Shown piece after piece: positions 43,924-52,707 of a stretch of 64,000 nucleotides of DNA. Position 1 is the stretch's first letter; each line of letters begins with the position of its first letter. The notes under the pieces are model-generated. The model worked only from the letters and a program-made list of their open reading frames with translations, was not told the origin of the DNA and did not search any database. Source of the stretch: Bacillota bacterium. GTDB lineage: Bacteria; Bacillota; Clostridia; Lachnospirales; Lachnospiraceae. The stretch is taken from assembly GCA_023398615.1 (NCBI GenBank), contig JAEWSD010000022.1:32406-96405 (forward strand). The letters run 5' to 3'. Made by a program: the position numbers and the translations under genes.

Positions 43924-46260
43924 ATGATTGAAGTGACGGAACAGGTATTCCGGCTGACGACGGCAAATACAAGCTATTGGTTTCGGGTAACGAAATTCGG
44001 CCATTTGGAACATATATATTACGGGCCTATATTAAAGGAACAGGATGCTGACGGCCTGCTTCTCAAGCATACCGCAACGATAGGAACCGGTATTGCATAT
44101 GACCGGTCCGACGAGAACTATTGCCTTGATACAATGTGTCTGGAATGGTCCGGAATCGGAAGGGGCGATTACCGTTACAGTCCGGCGGAGATTAGGATGC
44201 CGGACGGTACTTTTACAAATGATTTTACCTTCAGAGCCTATGAGATTAGGAAAGGGCTTGTGCCATGCAGGACGCTTCCCGCCTCCTATGGCGGTGAGGA
44301 AGAATGCGAGACAGTTATCATCAGGCTGGAGGACAAGCCGGGAAAAGTGAGTCTTCTCCTTTACTATACCGTATATGAGCAGACGAATGTAATTACGAGA
44401 AGGGCGGAAGTCTGCAACAACAATGAGAATTCCTTAACCCTCCGCCGTATCATGAGTATGATGACGGACCTGCCTGACCGCGGTTTTAAACTGGTTACCT
44501 TTGACGGAGGATGGATTAAGGAGGCCAATCGCCATGACAGGGCATTGGAGTACGGCATGTTTGTTAATTCTTCCGCTACCGGAAGCAGCAGTAACAGGCA
44601 TAATCCCGGTTTCCTTCTGGCGGAGCGGAATGCAACGGAACAGCTCGGGTGGGTATACGGCTTTAACCTGGTATACAGCGGGAATCATTTCGGGAGCACA
44701 GAATTAAGTAATCACAGACTGGTACGCATACAACTGGGGATTAATCCGCACTGCTTTGAGTGGAGCCTAAAGACCGGCGAAGCCTTCGAAACACCGGAAG
44801 CGGTCATGACCTTCAGTGAAAACGGATTTAACGGTGTGAGCCATAATTTTCATAATTTCATTAATAATCATATAGTACGGGGAGACTGGAAGGGGAAAGA
44901 GAGACCGGTACTGCTTAATAACTGGGAAGCCCATTTCTTTAAGTTTACCAGGGGCAAGCTGCTGAGGCTTGCAAGGCGCGGCAGAAAATTGGGCATTGAG
45001 CTGTTTGTGCTGGACGACGGCTGGTTCGGAGAGCGCAACAGTGACAGGGCCGGACTCGGCGATTACAATGTGAACCGGAGAAAGCTGCCGGGCGGAATGA
45101 AACGTTTTGCCGATAAGATTCATCGGCTCGGGATGGATTTCGGGTTATGGTTTGAGCCGGAGATGGTAAATGAAGACAGTGATCTTTACCGCAGCCACCC
45201 GGAATACGCGGTAAAGACGCCGGGCAGAACGCCTGTACTGGGACGAAATCAGCTTGTGCTTGACTTATGCAACCCCAAAGTGCGGGATTATATCGTCCAT
45301 CATGTCGGCAGCCTTCTGGACGAGGCACGGATTGATTATGTGAAGTGGGATATGAACCGTCACATCAGCGATGCCTTTTCCCCCTGCATAGAGAATCAGG
45401 GAGAGTTTTTGCACAGGTATATCCTGGGCTTATATGATATACTGGAACGCATTTTCCGGTCCAGGCCTCATGTCCTGTTAGAAAGCTGTTCAAGCGGAGG
45501 CAACCGCTTTGATCTTGGGATGCTCTGCTACTCTCCCCAGATATGGGCGTCGGACGACACGGATCCGATGGAACGCCTGAATATACAGGGGGGACTTTCC
45601 TATCTCTATCCGCTTTCTACGATGGGAGCGCATGTAAGTGCGGCACCGCATCAGCAGACACTTCGGGAGACCCCTCTTTCCACAAGGTTTCATACGGCCT
45701 GTTTCGGGTGCCTGGGGTATGAACTGGATTTAAAATATACTTCCTTTGCAGAGAGACGGGAAATTAAAAGGCAGATAGCATTTTATAAGAAACACAGGGA
45801 AACGCTGCAATACGGAAAGTTTGACCGGGTAACGGTATATAAGGAGAATAAGGTTCAGTGGCAGTGTGTGAACCGGGGAAAGAGTGATGCGGTAATCGGG
45901 TTCTTCCAGAAGATGTCGGGTGCCAGCGAAAGTCATGATTATCTTCCGGTAATCGGCTTGGAGCCTTCCGTTAAATACCGGATAAGCACCAACCCTCAGA
46001 GCCTTTTTATTAAAAGATTCGGAGGACTCGTAAAGCATATACTGCCGGTAGAGTTAAACCCGGACGGCTTTATTCTCCGTATGGCCAACCGGTTCTGCTG
46101 CCTGACGGACTGTGTGGAAACCTATACCGGTTACGGAGACATGCTTACGGCGGGTATTTTGCTGAATAATCAGTTTATGGGCAGCTATTATAACAGTCAG
46201 ATCAGGTTGCTCGGTGATTATGGTTCGAATCTGTATACCATTCAAAAGGAGGATTCCTGA
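43924..46260 (+). CDS. GH36 alpha-galactosidase
   Basis: 778 residues, no signal peptide, so cytoplasmic. It hydrolyses terminal alpha-1,6-galactosyl units of melibiose and raffinose-family sugars. The N-terminal beta-supersandwich contains RLTTANTSYWFRVTKFGHLEHIYYG; the TIM barrel has NNWEAHFF, ELFVLDDGWFG, GLWFEPEMVNEDSDLYR, the nucleophile D476 in YVKWDMNRH, LESCSSGGNRFDLGML, and the acid/base region WASDDTD (D544/D545). GGGGAGG precedes the start. It overlaps functionally with the symporter gene starting two bases after its stop, forming an uptake-hydrolysis unit. The regulator is not evident nearby. Confidence 0.95.
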   Translation: MIEVTEQVFRLTTANTSYWFRVTKFGHLEHIYYGPILKEQDADGLLLKHTATIGTGIAYDRSDENYCLDTMCLEWSGIGRGDYRYSPAEIRMPDGTFTNDFTFRAYEIRKGLVPCRTLPASYGGEEECETVIIRLEDKPGKVSLLLYYTVYEQTNVITRRAEVCNNNENSLTLRRIMSMMTDLPDRGFKLVTFDGGWIKEANRHDRALEYGMFVNSSATGSSSNRHNPGFLLAERNATEQLGWVYGFNLVYSGNHFGSTELSNHRLVRIQLGINPHCFEWSLKTGEAFETPEAVMTFSENGFNGVSHNFHNFINNHIVRGDWKGKERPVLLNNWEAHFFKFTRGKLLRLARRGRKLGIELFVLDDGWFGERNSDRAGLGDYNVNRRKLPGGMKRFADKIHRLGMDFGLWFEPEMVNEDSDLYRSHPEYAVKTPGRTPVLGRNQLVLDLCNPKVRDYIVHHVGSLLDEARIDYVKWDMNRHISDAFSPCIENQGEFLHRYILGLYDILERIFRSRPHVLLESCSSGGNRFDLGMLCYSPQIWASDDTDPMERLNIQGGLSYLYPLSTMGAHVSAAPHQQTLRETPLSTRFHTACFGCLGYELDLKYTSFAERREIKRQIAFYKKHRETLQYGKFDRVTVYKENKVQWQCVNRGKSDAVIGFFQKMSGASESHDYLPVIGLEPSVKYRISTNPQSLFIKRFGGLVKHILPVELNPDGFILRMANRFCCLTDCVETYTGYGDMLTAGILLNNQFMGSYYNSQIRLLGDYGSNLYTIQKEDS

Positions 46261-46261
46261 T

Positions 46262-47656
46262 ATGCGCACCTCATCAAAACGGAACCAATGGAATTTCGGC
46301 CTGGGAACCATAGGAAGAGATATGCTATATTCCCTGGTCAGCATGTACCTCATTTACTATCTGACCGATATCCTTGAGCTTTCAACCTCAACTCTTTGGT
46401 GGATTACCGGTATCTTATTATTTGCACGCATCTATGATGCGGTGGATGATCCGGTTATGGGCTTCCTGGTTGACAATACCAGATCCAGGTATGGGAAGTT
46501 TAAGCCGTGGATTGCCATCGGGGCATTCGTATCGGGAATCTTCACGATTCTGCTGTTTTCCGATTTCGGCCTGCGGGGAAGCCGTTACATAATCTTCTTT
46601 ACCGTGGTATACCTGCTGTGGGGCATCAGCTTTACTATCAATGACATATCGTACTGGTCACTCCTGCCGTCCCTATCGGTGAACCAGAAGGAACGTGAGA
46701 AGATTGGCGCCCTCGCCCGTATCTGTGCCAATATCGGGCTATTTGCCGTAGTTGTTCTGGTTATTCCGATAACGGCAGCATTAGGAAAGGCGTTCCATAA
46801 CCCACAGAAGGGATTTTTTATATTTTCTGTCATTGTAGTGGGCATTATGTGGATCGGACAATGCATTACCTTATTTGGTGTAAGGGAGTCCAGCAAGGTC
46901 ATCGCAAAGGAGGAGCATACCTCTTTAAAAGATATGGCACATGCCATATTTAAAAATGACCAGCTGCTGTTTACTGCCGTATCTATGGCATTGTTCATGA
47001 TCGGATACATGACAACGACCAGCTTTGGTATATACTATTTTAAATATGCATACGGCGATGAAGGAATGTATTCCATCTTTGCCCTGATACTCGGTATCTC
47101 ACAGATAGCGGCCCTGATTGTATTTCCCGTCTTCAGCAAACGGTTTGAGCGAAAGATTCTGTATACTGCCGCAACGGTACTGGTGGTTGCCGGTTATGTA
47201 GTTTTCTTCTTTGCCCCGACGAATACCATGCTGTTTATCGGGATTGCCGGGATACTGATATTTACGGGTCAGGCTTTCATACAGCTGCTGATGCTTGTAT
47301 TCCTGGCGGATACGGTGGAGTATGGGCAATGGAAGCTGGGAAAGCGGAATGACAGTATTACATTCTCCGTACAGCCCCTGATCAATAAGATGGGAGGTGC
47401 CGTTGCCAGCGGTATTGTCGGAGCGGTTGTCATTTTGTCCGGTATTAAGGACGCGGATTCCGCCGCCGATGTAACGGAAGGGGGGCTGCTGCTCATGAAA
47501 ACGGCTATGCTGGTATTCCCTCTCGTATGCATTCTGGTCGGCTATATCATCTACCGTTTTAAATACCGTATTGACGGCAGGATGTATACGACGATTATTA
47601 AAGATTTAGAAGACAGAGGAGAAATGAAGGAAAATGAATATTCGAAGAGCAGTTGA
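46262..47656 (+). CDS. Sugar:cation symporter of the GPH (MelB-like) family
   Basis: 464 residues from the ATG at 46262; AAAGGAGG sits inside the end of the alpha-galactosidase gene. Twelve transmembrane helices are predicted. Family features: WNFGLGTIGRDMLYSLVSMYLIYYLTDIL at the start, DAVDDPVMGFLVDNTRSRYGKFKPWI (cation-site Asp residues and the RxGKxKPW loop) and SYWSLLPSLS. Genes fused in this way to GH36 enzymes usually import melibiose, raffinose or a galactoside. Its 3' end overlaps the acetyltransferase gene by 23 bases. Confidence 0.94.
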   Translation: MRTSSKRNQWNFGLGTIGRDMLYSLVSMYLIYYLTDILELSTSTLWWITGILLFARIYDAVDDPVMGFLVDNTRSRYGKFKPWIAIGAFVSGIFTILLFSDFGLRGSRYIIFFTVVYLLWGISFTINDISYWSLLPSLSVNQKEREKIGALARICANIGLFAVVVLVIPITAALGKAFHNPQKGFFIFSVIVVGIMWIGQCITLFGVRESSKVIAKEEHTSLKDMAHAIFKNDQLLFTAVSMALFMIGYMTTTSFGIYYFKYAYGDEGMYSIFALILGISQIAALIVFPVFSKRFERKILYTAATVLVVAGYVVFFFAPTNTMLFIGIAGILIFTGQAFIQLLMLVFLADTVEYGQWKLGKRNDSITFSVQPLINKMGGAVASGIVGAVVILSGIKDADSAADVTEGGLLLMKTAMLVFPLVCILVGYIIYRFKYRIDGRMYTTIIKDLEDRGEMKENEYSKSS

Positions 47657-48104
47657 AGAGGACATCGATACTTTAGTGGAGTTAAGATTAACTTATATAG
47701 AGTATCATTTTGGTGAATTGACGGTACAGGAGAAGGAGGCCATGATAAAGCAGCTGCCAGGTTATTTCAGGGATCATATTAACCGGGATTTTATCGCTTA
47801 TCTGGCGGAAGACAAGGGCAAAGCTGTTTCTTCGGCATATCTTATCATTCATGAGAAGCCGGCAAATCCTCATTTTATTACCGGGAAAACAGGTTTATTT
47901 CTGAATGTTTATACCAATCCTAATTACCGGAAGCAGGGACTTGCCACCAGTATATTAAAGAAGTTGATACAGGAAGCCAGGAATTTGCAGGTGTCATATA
48001 TTGAATTGAATGCTACGGAAGCCGCCAGGCCGATATACGATAAGCTTGGTTTTATAGAGAAGGTTTCCGATAACACGGAAATGAGACTGGATTTATTAGA
48101 TTAA
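47634..48104 (+). CDS. GNAT-family N-acetyltransferase
   Basis: 156 residues. The GNAT fold is visible as MNIRRAVEEDIDTLVELRL, the beta-strand GLFLNVYTNPNYRKQGLATSIL containing the acetyl-CoA pyrophosphate loop (RKQGLA), and IELNATEAARPIYDKLGFIEK. The substrate is unknown. It starts inside the symporter gene, hence translationally coupled, which may tie it to sugar import (as with sugar O- or N-acetylating side genes), but that is inference. Confidence 0.9.
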   Translation: MNIRRAVEEDIDTLVELRLTYIEYHFGELTVQEKEAMIKQLPGYFRDHINRDFIAYLAEDKGKAVSSAYLIIHEKPANPHFITGKTGLFLNVYTNPNYRKQGLATSILKKLIQEARNLQVSYIELNATEAARPIYDKLGFIEKVSDNTEMRLDLLD

Positions 48105-48160
48105 TCATGCTGTAAAGACAAGGAAAGCTATCTGGAAAATTATATCAGGAGGTAAAGCTT

Positions 48161-48439
48161 ATGGAATTCCAACACGAAAACAACCGCATCTATATGGAGG
48201 ATGCAAAGGGACGGATTATTGCCGAAGTGACCTTCCCGGCCGTTAAGGAACAGGTGGTTAACATCAACCATACGTTTGTAGATGAATCACTGCGAGGACA
48301 GGGGGTTGCAGGCAAACTGATGGAAGAAGCGGCCGCTCAGTTGAGAAAAGAAGGGAAAAAAGCAGTGCTGACCTGCTCCTATGCATTGGTGTGGTTCGAG
48401 AGGAATAAGCAGTATCAGGATATTATTGAGAAACCGTGA
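48161..48439 (+). CDS. Small GNAT-like acetyltransferase (YjdJ/NATD1 type)
   Basis: 92 residues. It has the short-GNAT layout of COG2388: beta strands, NINHTFVDESLRGQGVAGKLMEEA with the acetyl-CoA loop RGQGVAGKL, then KAVLTCSYALVWFERNKQYQDII, the family ending where the Cys/Ser-Tyr-A segment and F.R lie. AGGAGGT gives a strong ribosome site. Function of the family is uncertain; a role in protein or metabolite acetylation is suggested for the mammalian relative. Confidence 0.88.
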   Translation: MEFQHENNRIYMEDAKGRIIAEVTFPAVKEQVVNINHTFVDESLRGQGVAGKLMEEAAAQLRKEGKKAVLTCSYALVWFERNKQYQDIIEKP

Positions 48440-48443
48440 GAAA

Positions 48444-48468
48444 GTGTGAAAAAAAGGCATTTTCACAC
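48444..48468 (+). terminator. Hairpin after the YjdJ-like gene
   Basis: GTGTGAAAA (48444-48452) pairs with TTTTCACAC (48460-48468); there is no clear T-run, so termination is uncertain. Confidence 0.4.
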
Positions 48469-48506
48469 CTATTATTTGAGATGCCGCAAAGCGGTATGAG
48501 GGAAGT

Positions 48507-48848
48507 ATGAATATACAGATCTTTGGTAAATCAAAGTGCTTTGCTACGAAGAAAGCGGAGCGTTACTTTAAGGAACGAAGGATTAAATATCAGCTTATCG
48601 ATTTGAGTAAGTATGGCATGAGCCTCGGGGAATATAAAAGTGTGAAAGCCTCGGTAGGGGGAATGCTGCCGCTGATTAACGAACAATCAAAGGAATATGA
48701 GCAGAACTATGTAAAATATCTTTCAGACGAGGCGGATAAGGAAGAGAAGCTGCTTGAGAATCCGGGGATGTTTATGACACCCATCGTAAGGAACGGGAAA
48801 CAGGCGACCGTCGGATACAGGCCGGAGGTATGGAAGGATTGGGTCTAG
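48507..48848 (+). CDS. ArsC/Spx-family thioredoxin-fold protein
   Basis: 113 residues. The ArsC-like fold is shown by MNIQIFGKSKCFATKKAERYFKERRIKYQLIDLSK at the start and FMTPIVRNGKQATVGYRPEVW at the end (the TPI cis-proline loop, and G(Y/F) after it). Only one cysteine (C11) occupies the CxxC position (KCFATKK), so it is neither a CxxC Spx redox switch nor a typical arsenate reductase with the full set. YffB-like glutathione-free roles are possible. It lies six bases before the LysR gene and may be co-transcribed. Confidence 0.88.
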   Translation: MNIQIFGKSKCFATKKAERYFKERRIKYQLIDLSKYGMSLGEYKSVKASVGGMLPLINEQSKEYEQNYVKYLSDEADKEEKLLENPGMFMTPIVRNGKQATVGYRPEVWKDWV

Positions 48849-48854
48849 GAACAC

Positions 48855-49736
48855 ATGAATGTGAATCTTGAATACTATAAAATATTCTATTATGTCGCCA
48901 GGTGCAGAAGCTTTACGGGGGCGGCGGAAGAATTATGCATCTCACAGCCGGCGGTCAGCCAGGGAATCAAGCTGTTGGAAGGAAGCCTGGGAAGCAGCCT
49001 TTTCATTCGTACACAGAAGGGGGTAAAGCTTACCCCGGAGGGGGAAGTGCTGTATTCCTATATCGCAAGAGGCTATGAAAGTATCCTGCTTGGAGAAACG
49101 AAGTTTAAGAAGATGATAGATCTGGAGGACGGAGAGATACGAATCGGTGCCAGTGATATGACGCTCCAGTTCTATTTGCTTTCCTACCTCGAGCTGTTTC
49201 ATGAAAAGTACCCCAAGATAAAAGTTACCGTAACCAATGCGCCCACTCCCGATACCCTTGAATACCTGTATGATGGTAAGATTGATTTCGGAGCGGTAAG
49301 TGCGCCCTTTCATGCAAAACCGGAGATTCATACGGCGGAAGTACAGCCGATTGAAGATGTGTTCGTAGGCGGCAGCCGCTTTGAATATTTAAGAGATCAA
49401 ATTATGGAGTACTCCGAGTTGGAGGAGCTTCCGGTCATCTGTCTGGAAAGCCATACAAGTACAAGGGCTTATATAGACGGATACTTAAAGGAGAATGGTG
49501 TTGTGCTTAAGCCGGAGTTTGAACTGGCTACCAGTGACATTATCGTTCAGTTCACGCTGCGTAATCTCGGCATTGGTTCTGTTGTCCGTAATTTTGCCGA
49601 AAAGTATCTGGAAAGCGGAGAACTCTTCGAACTGAAATTCAGAAAGCAGATACCGAAACGCAATCTCTGTATAATAACCAGTGATCGGAATCCAATCTCA
49701 ACGGCGGCAAAAGAACTGTTGAAAATGATGTGTTAA
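48855..49736 (+). CDS. LysR-family transcriptional regulator
   Basis: 293 residues. The N-terminal winged helix is NLEYYKIFYYVARCRSFTGAAEELCISQPAVSQGIKLLEGSLGSSLFIRTQKGVKLTPEG, the LTTR signature; the periplasmic-binding-like effector domain follows from about 90 (IRIGASDMTLQFYLLSYLELF...). It sits after the ArsC-like gene in the same direction; LTTRs usually regulate a divergent or adjacent target, none of which is obvious here. Effector unknown. Confidence 0.95.
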   Translation: MNVNLEYYKIFYYVARCRSFTGAAEELCISQPAVSQGIKLLEGSLGSSLFIRTQKGVKLTPEGEVLYSYIARGYESILLGETKFKKMIDLEDGEIRIGASDMTLQFYLLSYLELFHEKYPKIKVTVTNAPTPDTLEYLYDGKIDFGAVSAPFHAKPEIHTAEVQPIEDVFVGGSRFEYLRDQIMEYSELEELPVICLESHTSTRAYIDGYLKENGVVLKPEFELATSDIIVQFTLRNLGIGSVVRNFAEKYLESGELFELKFRKQIPKRNLCIITSDRNPISTAAKELLKMMC

Positions 49737-49842
49737 CAATATAATGGACAGCTGCAATGAAATCGGACAATATATCGCACATTACAAAGAAGAGATTGCT
49801 ATGGCATTAATAAAGATAAAATAAGCAAGGGATGGACAAAGG

Positions 49843-50283
49843 ATGATAAAAATAGACATTAAAAAGCTAAATGACAGGGCACAGCTTCCAACGAGGGGAA
49901 GTGAGCAGGCTGCCGGATGGGATTTATATTCTAACAATGAAGAAGCAGTTGATGTTAACGCACATTCGACGGTTATGATCGGAACAGGATTATCAATGGC
50001 AATACCAAACGGTTATTTTGGAGCGGTCTATGCCAGGAGCGGATTGGCAAGTAAGCAAGGCTTGAGACCGGCAAATTGCGTAGGGGTAATTGACAGTGAT
50101 TACCGGGGCGAAATTATAGTTTCGCTGCATAATGATACGAATGAGAGGAAGACAATTAATCCAAATGAAAGAATCGCACAGCTAGTTGTCATGCCGTATC
50201 TTGCCACGGAATTTGATGAAAAGGATATTCTTGATGAAACGCGCAGAGGCAGCAATGGATTTGGTTCGACCGGCAGGACTTGA
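49843..50283 (+). CDS. dut: dUTP diphosphatase
   Basis: 146 residues, trimeric dUTPase: hydrolyses dUTP to dUMP, keeping uracil out of DNA. All five motifs are visible: AGWDLYS (1), ARSGLASKQG (2), GVIDSDYRGEI (3, catalytic Asp), NERIAQLVV (4) and RRGSNGFGSTGR (5). The start follows AAGGGATGG. It is preceded by 106 bases with nothing I can support. Hairpin repeats follow it. Confidence 0.97.
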   Translation: MIKIDIKKLNDRAQLPTRGSEQAAGWDLYSNNEEAVDVNAHSTVMIGTGLSMAIPNGYFGAVYARSGLASKQGLRPANCVGVIDSDYRGEIIVSLHNDTNERKTINPNERIAQLVVMPYLATEFDEKDILDETRRGSNGFGSTGRT

Positions 50284-50317
50284 GTGATTCAAATCATAGC
50301 AAGCCGGCAGAATAGTT

Positions 50318-50349
50318 GTTACAGTTCAGGCGTAAGACTGAACTGTAAC
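50318..50349. repeat. 32-bp palindromic miniature element after dut
   Basis: GTTACAGTTCAG (50318-50329), an 8-base loop, CTGAACTGTAAC (50338-50349). It belongs to the family of the elements at 6904, 51714, 55118 and 56536. Here the flanks (GAATAGTT, AACTAGTA) do not form a direct duplication. It may also act as the dut terminator. Confidence 0.65.
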
Positions 50350-50353
50350 AACT

Positions 50354-50490
50354 AGTACTCTGTAACCCTTAAAACTTTACTTTGTACTGGTCTGATTGTC
50401 CGACTGCTGTGTTGTCGTCAATCGCTGTAGCCTTGCATTGGAACAATCATCCTATCGTACAAAGCAAAGATTAAGGAGTTACAGAGCACT
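50354..50490. repeat. 137-bp imperfect palindrome
   Basis: AGTACTCTGTAAC (50354-50366) with GTTACAGAGCACT (50478-50490); CTTTACTTTGTAC with GTACAAAGCAAAG; TGATTGTCC with GGAACAATCA. It contains CATTGGAACAATCAT, found exactly in the palindrome at 33182-33373. Non-coding, in the dut-protease interval. Confidence 0.7.
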
Positions 50491-50520
50491 GGCTTCATAT
50501 ACCCGGCGGCGCAACAGGTG

Positions 50521-51600
50521 TCATTTGCTGATCCAATACTTGGTGATTGACCATACGGCGGAACTGCCGTTAAACAGATAGAAATTGTTCGCCGAATTAT
50601 CCCAGCCGTTTACAATTCTTACATAGTCTTCACCGCTGCCATACTGCCTCCAGCCGGTCGATATCACCCAATGCCAGTCATTTATAGCCGCGGTCAGCAG
50701 TAATCCACAAGGCATCTTGTCTGCCGTAGCAGTTTTCAGGGCCGAATAGGACCCTATACTGGCATAGCTTAAGGTGCAGCCTCTTGACGATACATATTTT
50801 TTTAAATTATCCGCAATAGTAATTGCCGGGCCGTTCCCTATTCTTTTATGCAGATCTGTGAAGGTATCCCTTATGCTGCCGTTTTTCTTCAAATTAGGGT
50901 CTACGGCTGTCGCGAAGTACAGAGCAATATTGGTTGCCGCGGTAGCCCCGCAGTGATTCGTTGCAATATCATCATAATTGCTCATTACCGCCCATACGGT
51001 TTTGTCAAAAGGAATATTTCCGGAGGTATAATTGCCGTTCGGCATTTTGTCCCAGTCAATGAAATCATAGTAACCGCCTTTGGCTGCAACGGTATTTTTA
51101 AGGGCAAAGCTTCTTCTTTTTTTGTGCAGGTTTTTTTCTTCTTTATTGATGCCGGACAGCTTAGCATAGAATTTCTTCAGGCCGTAATCTTTCTTCAGCC
51201 GATTTTTTATATTGTCCGAATGGGCGGCAAACATTTTTTCTTTATCAAAGCTAAATGCCGGATTTACATAACATATTTTTGCCGCGTGCTCGTTTGCTGC
51301 CGCGGCCATTTCTTTCAAAAGCTCTTTGATCGGAGTGTTATTACCCTCTCCAAATTCAATAGCGACGGGATTATTTCGGTTATTATTGATAATTGCATAC
51401 CCGGCGGGATAAAATGAAATGTAATAGGCGATTATATGATCGTTAAGATCATACAGGGGTACAACCTGTTTTACCGAATCGGTGTTATTCCATATAGTTG
51501 CGCCTTTACCGGTGCCGGACATAAATCTATGGGCAGCCAGCAAGATATCAAGTTCATCCATGCCCTGGCTCGAATTATAGGATAGTTGTTTGAATTTCAT
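50521..51600 (-). CDS. Papain-like (C10/C39-type) cysteine protease-like protein without signal peptide
   Basis: 359 residues beginning MKFKQLSYNSSQGMDELDIL, with no signal sequence or membrane helix. The C-terminal domain has the papain-like pair C217 in NHCGATAATNIALYF and H310 in NDWHWVISTGW, followed by YVRIVNGWDNSANNFY; this is the order of C10/C39-like peptidases. The N-terminal 160 residues, with QVVPLYDLNDHIIAYYISF and AGYAIINNNRNNPVAIEFG, resemble the propeptide/Spi-type domain of streptopain-like proteins. If it is a protease it must act inside the cell or leave by a route without a classical signal. It is monocistronic. Function inferred from residues only. Confidence 0.68.
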   Translation of the reverse strand: MKFKQLSYNSSQGMDELDILLAAHRFMSGTGKGATIWNNTDSVKQVVPLYDLNDHIIAYYISFYPAGYAIINNNRNNPVAIEFGEGNNTPIKELLKEMAAAANEHAAKICYVNPAFSFDKEKMFAAHSDNIKNRLKKDYGLKKFYAKLSGINKEEKNLHKKRRSFALKNTVAAKGGYYDFIDWDKMPNGNYTSGNIPFDKTVWAVMSNYDDIATNHCGATAATNIALYFATAVDPNLKKNGSIRDTFTDLHKRIGNGPAITIADNLKKYVSSRGCTLSYASIGSYSALKTATADKMPCGLLLTAAINDWHWVISTGWRQYGSGEDYVRIVNGWDNSANNFYLFNGSSAVWSITKYWISK

Positions 51601-51705
51601 AAATGACCTCTTTCCTGCATAAGCAACATATTTTGTGTTTCTACTATAAAATATATAAAATTTGCAGAAAATTGTTACATATCAGGCATATGCGGAACAT
51701 CTGGA

Positions 51706-51738
51706 AATTTTATGTTACAGTTCAGCCTGCAATTTTAT
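51706..51738. mobile_element. 17-bp half-element with 8-bp target duplication
   Basis: GTTACAGTTCAGCCTGC (51714-51730) is flanked by AATTTTAT at 51706-51713 and 51731-51738. It carries the left end of the palindromic family but no right arm, so it looks like an imperfect excision product or a deletion derivative. Confidence 0.65.
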
Positions 51739-51770
51739 CATTGAAAGGATCGAAGTTTGGTGGTAAACTT

Positions 51771-51800
51771 GTTACAGTTCAGCCTTGCGGCCAAACTGTA
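51771..51800. repeat. Second miniature palindrome upstream of murI
   Basis: GTTACAGTTCAGCC (51771-51784) followed by TTGCGGCCAAACTGTA, a degenerate inverted copy. It lies 38 bases before murI and would form a hairpin in the leader. No clear direct duplication. Confidence 0.6.
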
Positions 51801-51837
51801 GTGTTAGTTCATGCTTTAGTGAGAAAAGAGGTTTAAA

Positions 51838-52644
51838 ATGAAGATAGGTTTTTTTGATTCCGGAATTGGCGGCATAACGGTATTGTATGACACGATGAAA
51901 CTGTTGCCGGAGGAAGATTATATATATTATGCCGACACGGTGAATGTCCCTTATGGCCCAAAACCCAAGGAGGAGGTTAAGCGTTATATTTTTAACGCGG
52001 TTGATTTCCTGGTAAAGCAGCAGGTCAAAGCCGTAGTGATTGCCTGTAATACCGCTACCAGTGTTGCAATTGACGATCTCAGAGCAATGTATGATATTCC
52101 GGTTATCGGCATGGAACCTGCGGTTAAGCCTGCGGTCGAGCATAACTCCTGTTCGGAGAAAAGGGTGCTGGTAACGGCGACCGCACTGACGCTGAAAGAG
52201 GAGAAGCTCCAAAACCTGATCACGAGACTGGACAATGACCATATTGTAGATCTGCTGCCTCTTCCCGGGCTGGTACAGTTTGCGGAAGCAGGAGAGTTCC
52301 GTAAGAAGGCTGTGATGCCTTACCTGAAAGAGCAGCTGTCGCATTATGAGATAAACCGGTATGAAACAGTGGTACTGGGATGTACCCATTTTTCCTATTA
52401 TAAGGATATATTCGGAAAGCTGTTCCCTGCCGGCGCAGCCGTCATCGACGGCAATATCGGTACAGCAAGGAATTTAAAGAGAACCTTGGAAGAAAAAAAT
52501 GCGGTAAATGAGGGTTCGGGAGATATTGTTATCTATCAATCCGGAATTAAGATCACAGAACAGGAGAAAGTACAGAGATTTCTTCCCTTATTTCAAAGAC
52601 TGGACGATATTAACAGGAACCATTTCCCTGTCGGAATCGTCTAA
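51838..52644 (+). CDS. murI: Glutamate racemase
   Basis: 268 residues; supplies D-glutamate for peptidoglycan. It starts MKIGFFDSGIGGITVLYD, the family signature, and both catalytic cysteines are present: C70 in ACNTATS and C182 in GCTHFSYYK. The VPYGPKPKEEV loop is also typical. AGAGG is the ribosome site. Two miniature palindromes lie just upstream and a small hairpin (AGATAAGC/GCTTATCT) just downstream. Confidence 0.97.
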   Translation: MKIGFFDSGIGGITVLYDTMKLLPEEDYIYYADTVNVPYGPKPKEEVKRYIFNAVDFLVKQQVKAVVIACNTATSVAIDDLRAMYDIPVIGMEPAVKPAVEHNSCSEKRVLVTATALTLKEEKLQNLITRLDNDHIVDLLPLPGLVQFAEAGEFRKKAVMPYLKEQLSHYEINRYETVVLGCTHFSYYKDIFGKLFPAGAAVIDGNIGTARNLKRTLEEKNAVNEGSGDIVIYQSGIKITEQEKVQRFLPLFQRLDDINRNHFPVGIV

Positions 52645-52707
52645 TACATAAAGATAAGCAAACGGAATCCGGCTTATCTGATGTAGGTTAGAGAGGCAGG
52701 GATTATT

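Noticed and set aside
49744..49824. 26-codon open frame between the LysR gene and dut
   Set aside because: No ribosome site, no recognisable product; such short frames are expected by chance.
50318..50349. Target duplication for the palindrome after dut
   Set aside because: The 8-base flanks (GAATAGTT and AACTAGTA) are not direct repeats, so insertion cannot be shown here, although the palindrome belongs to the family.
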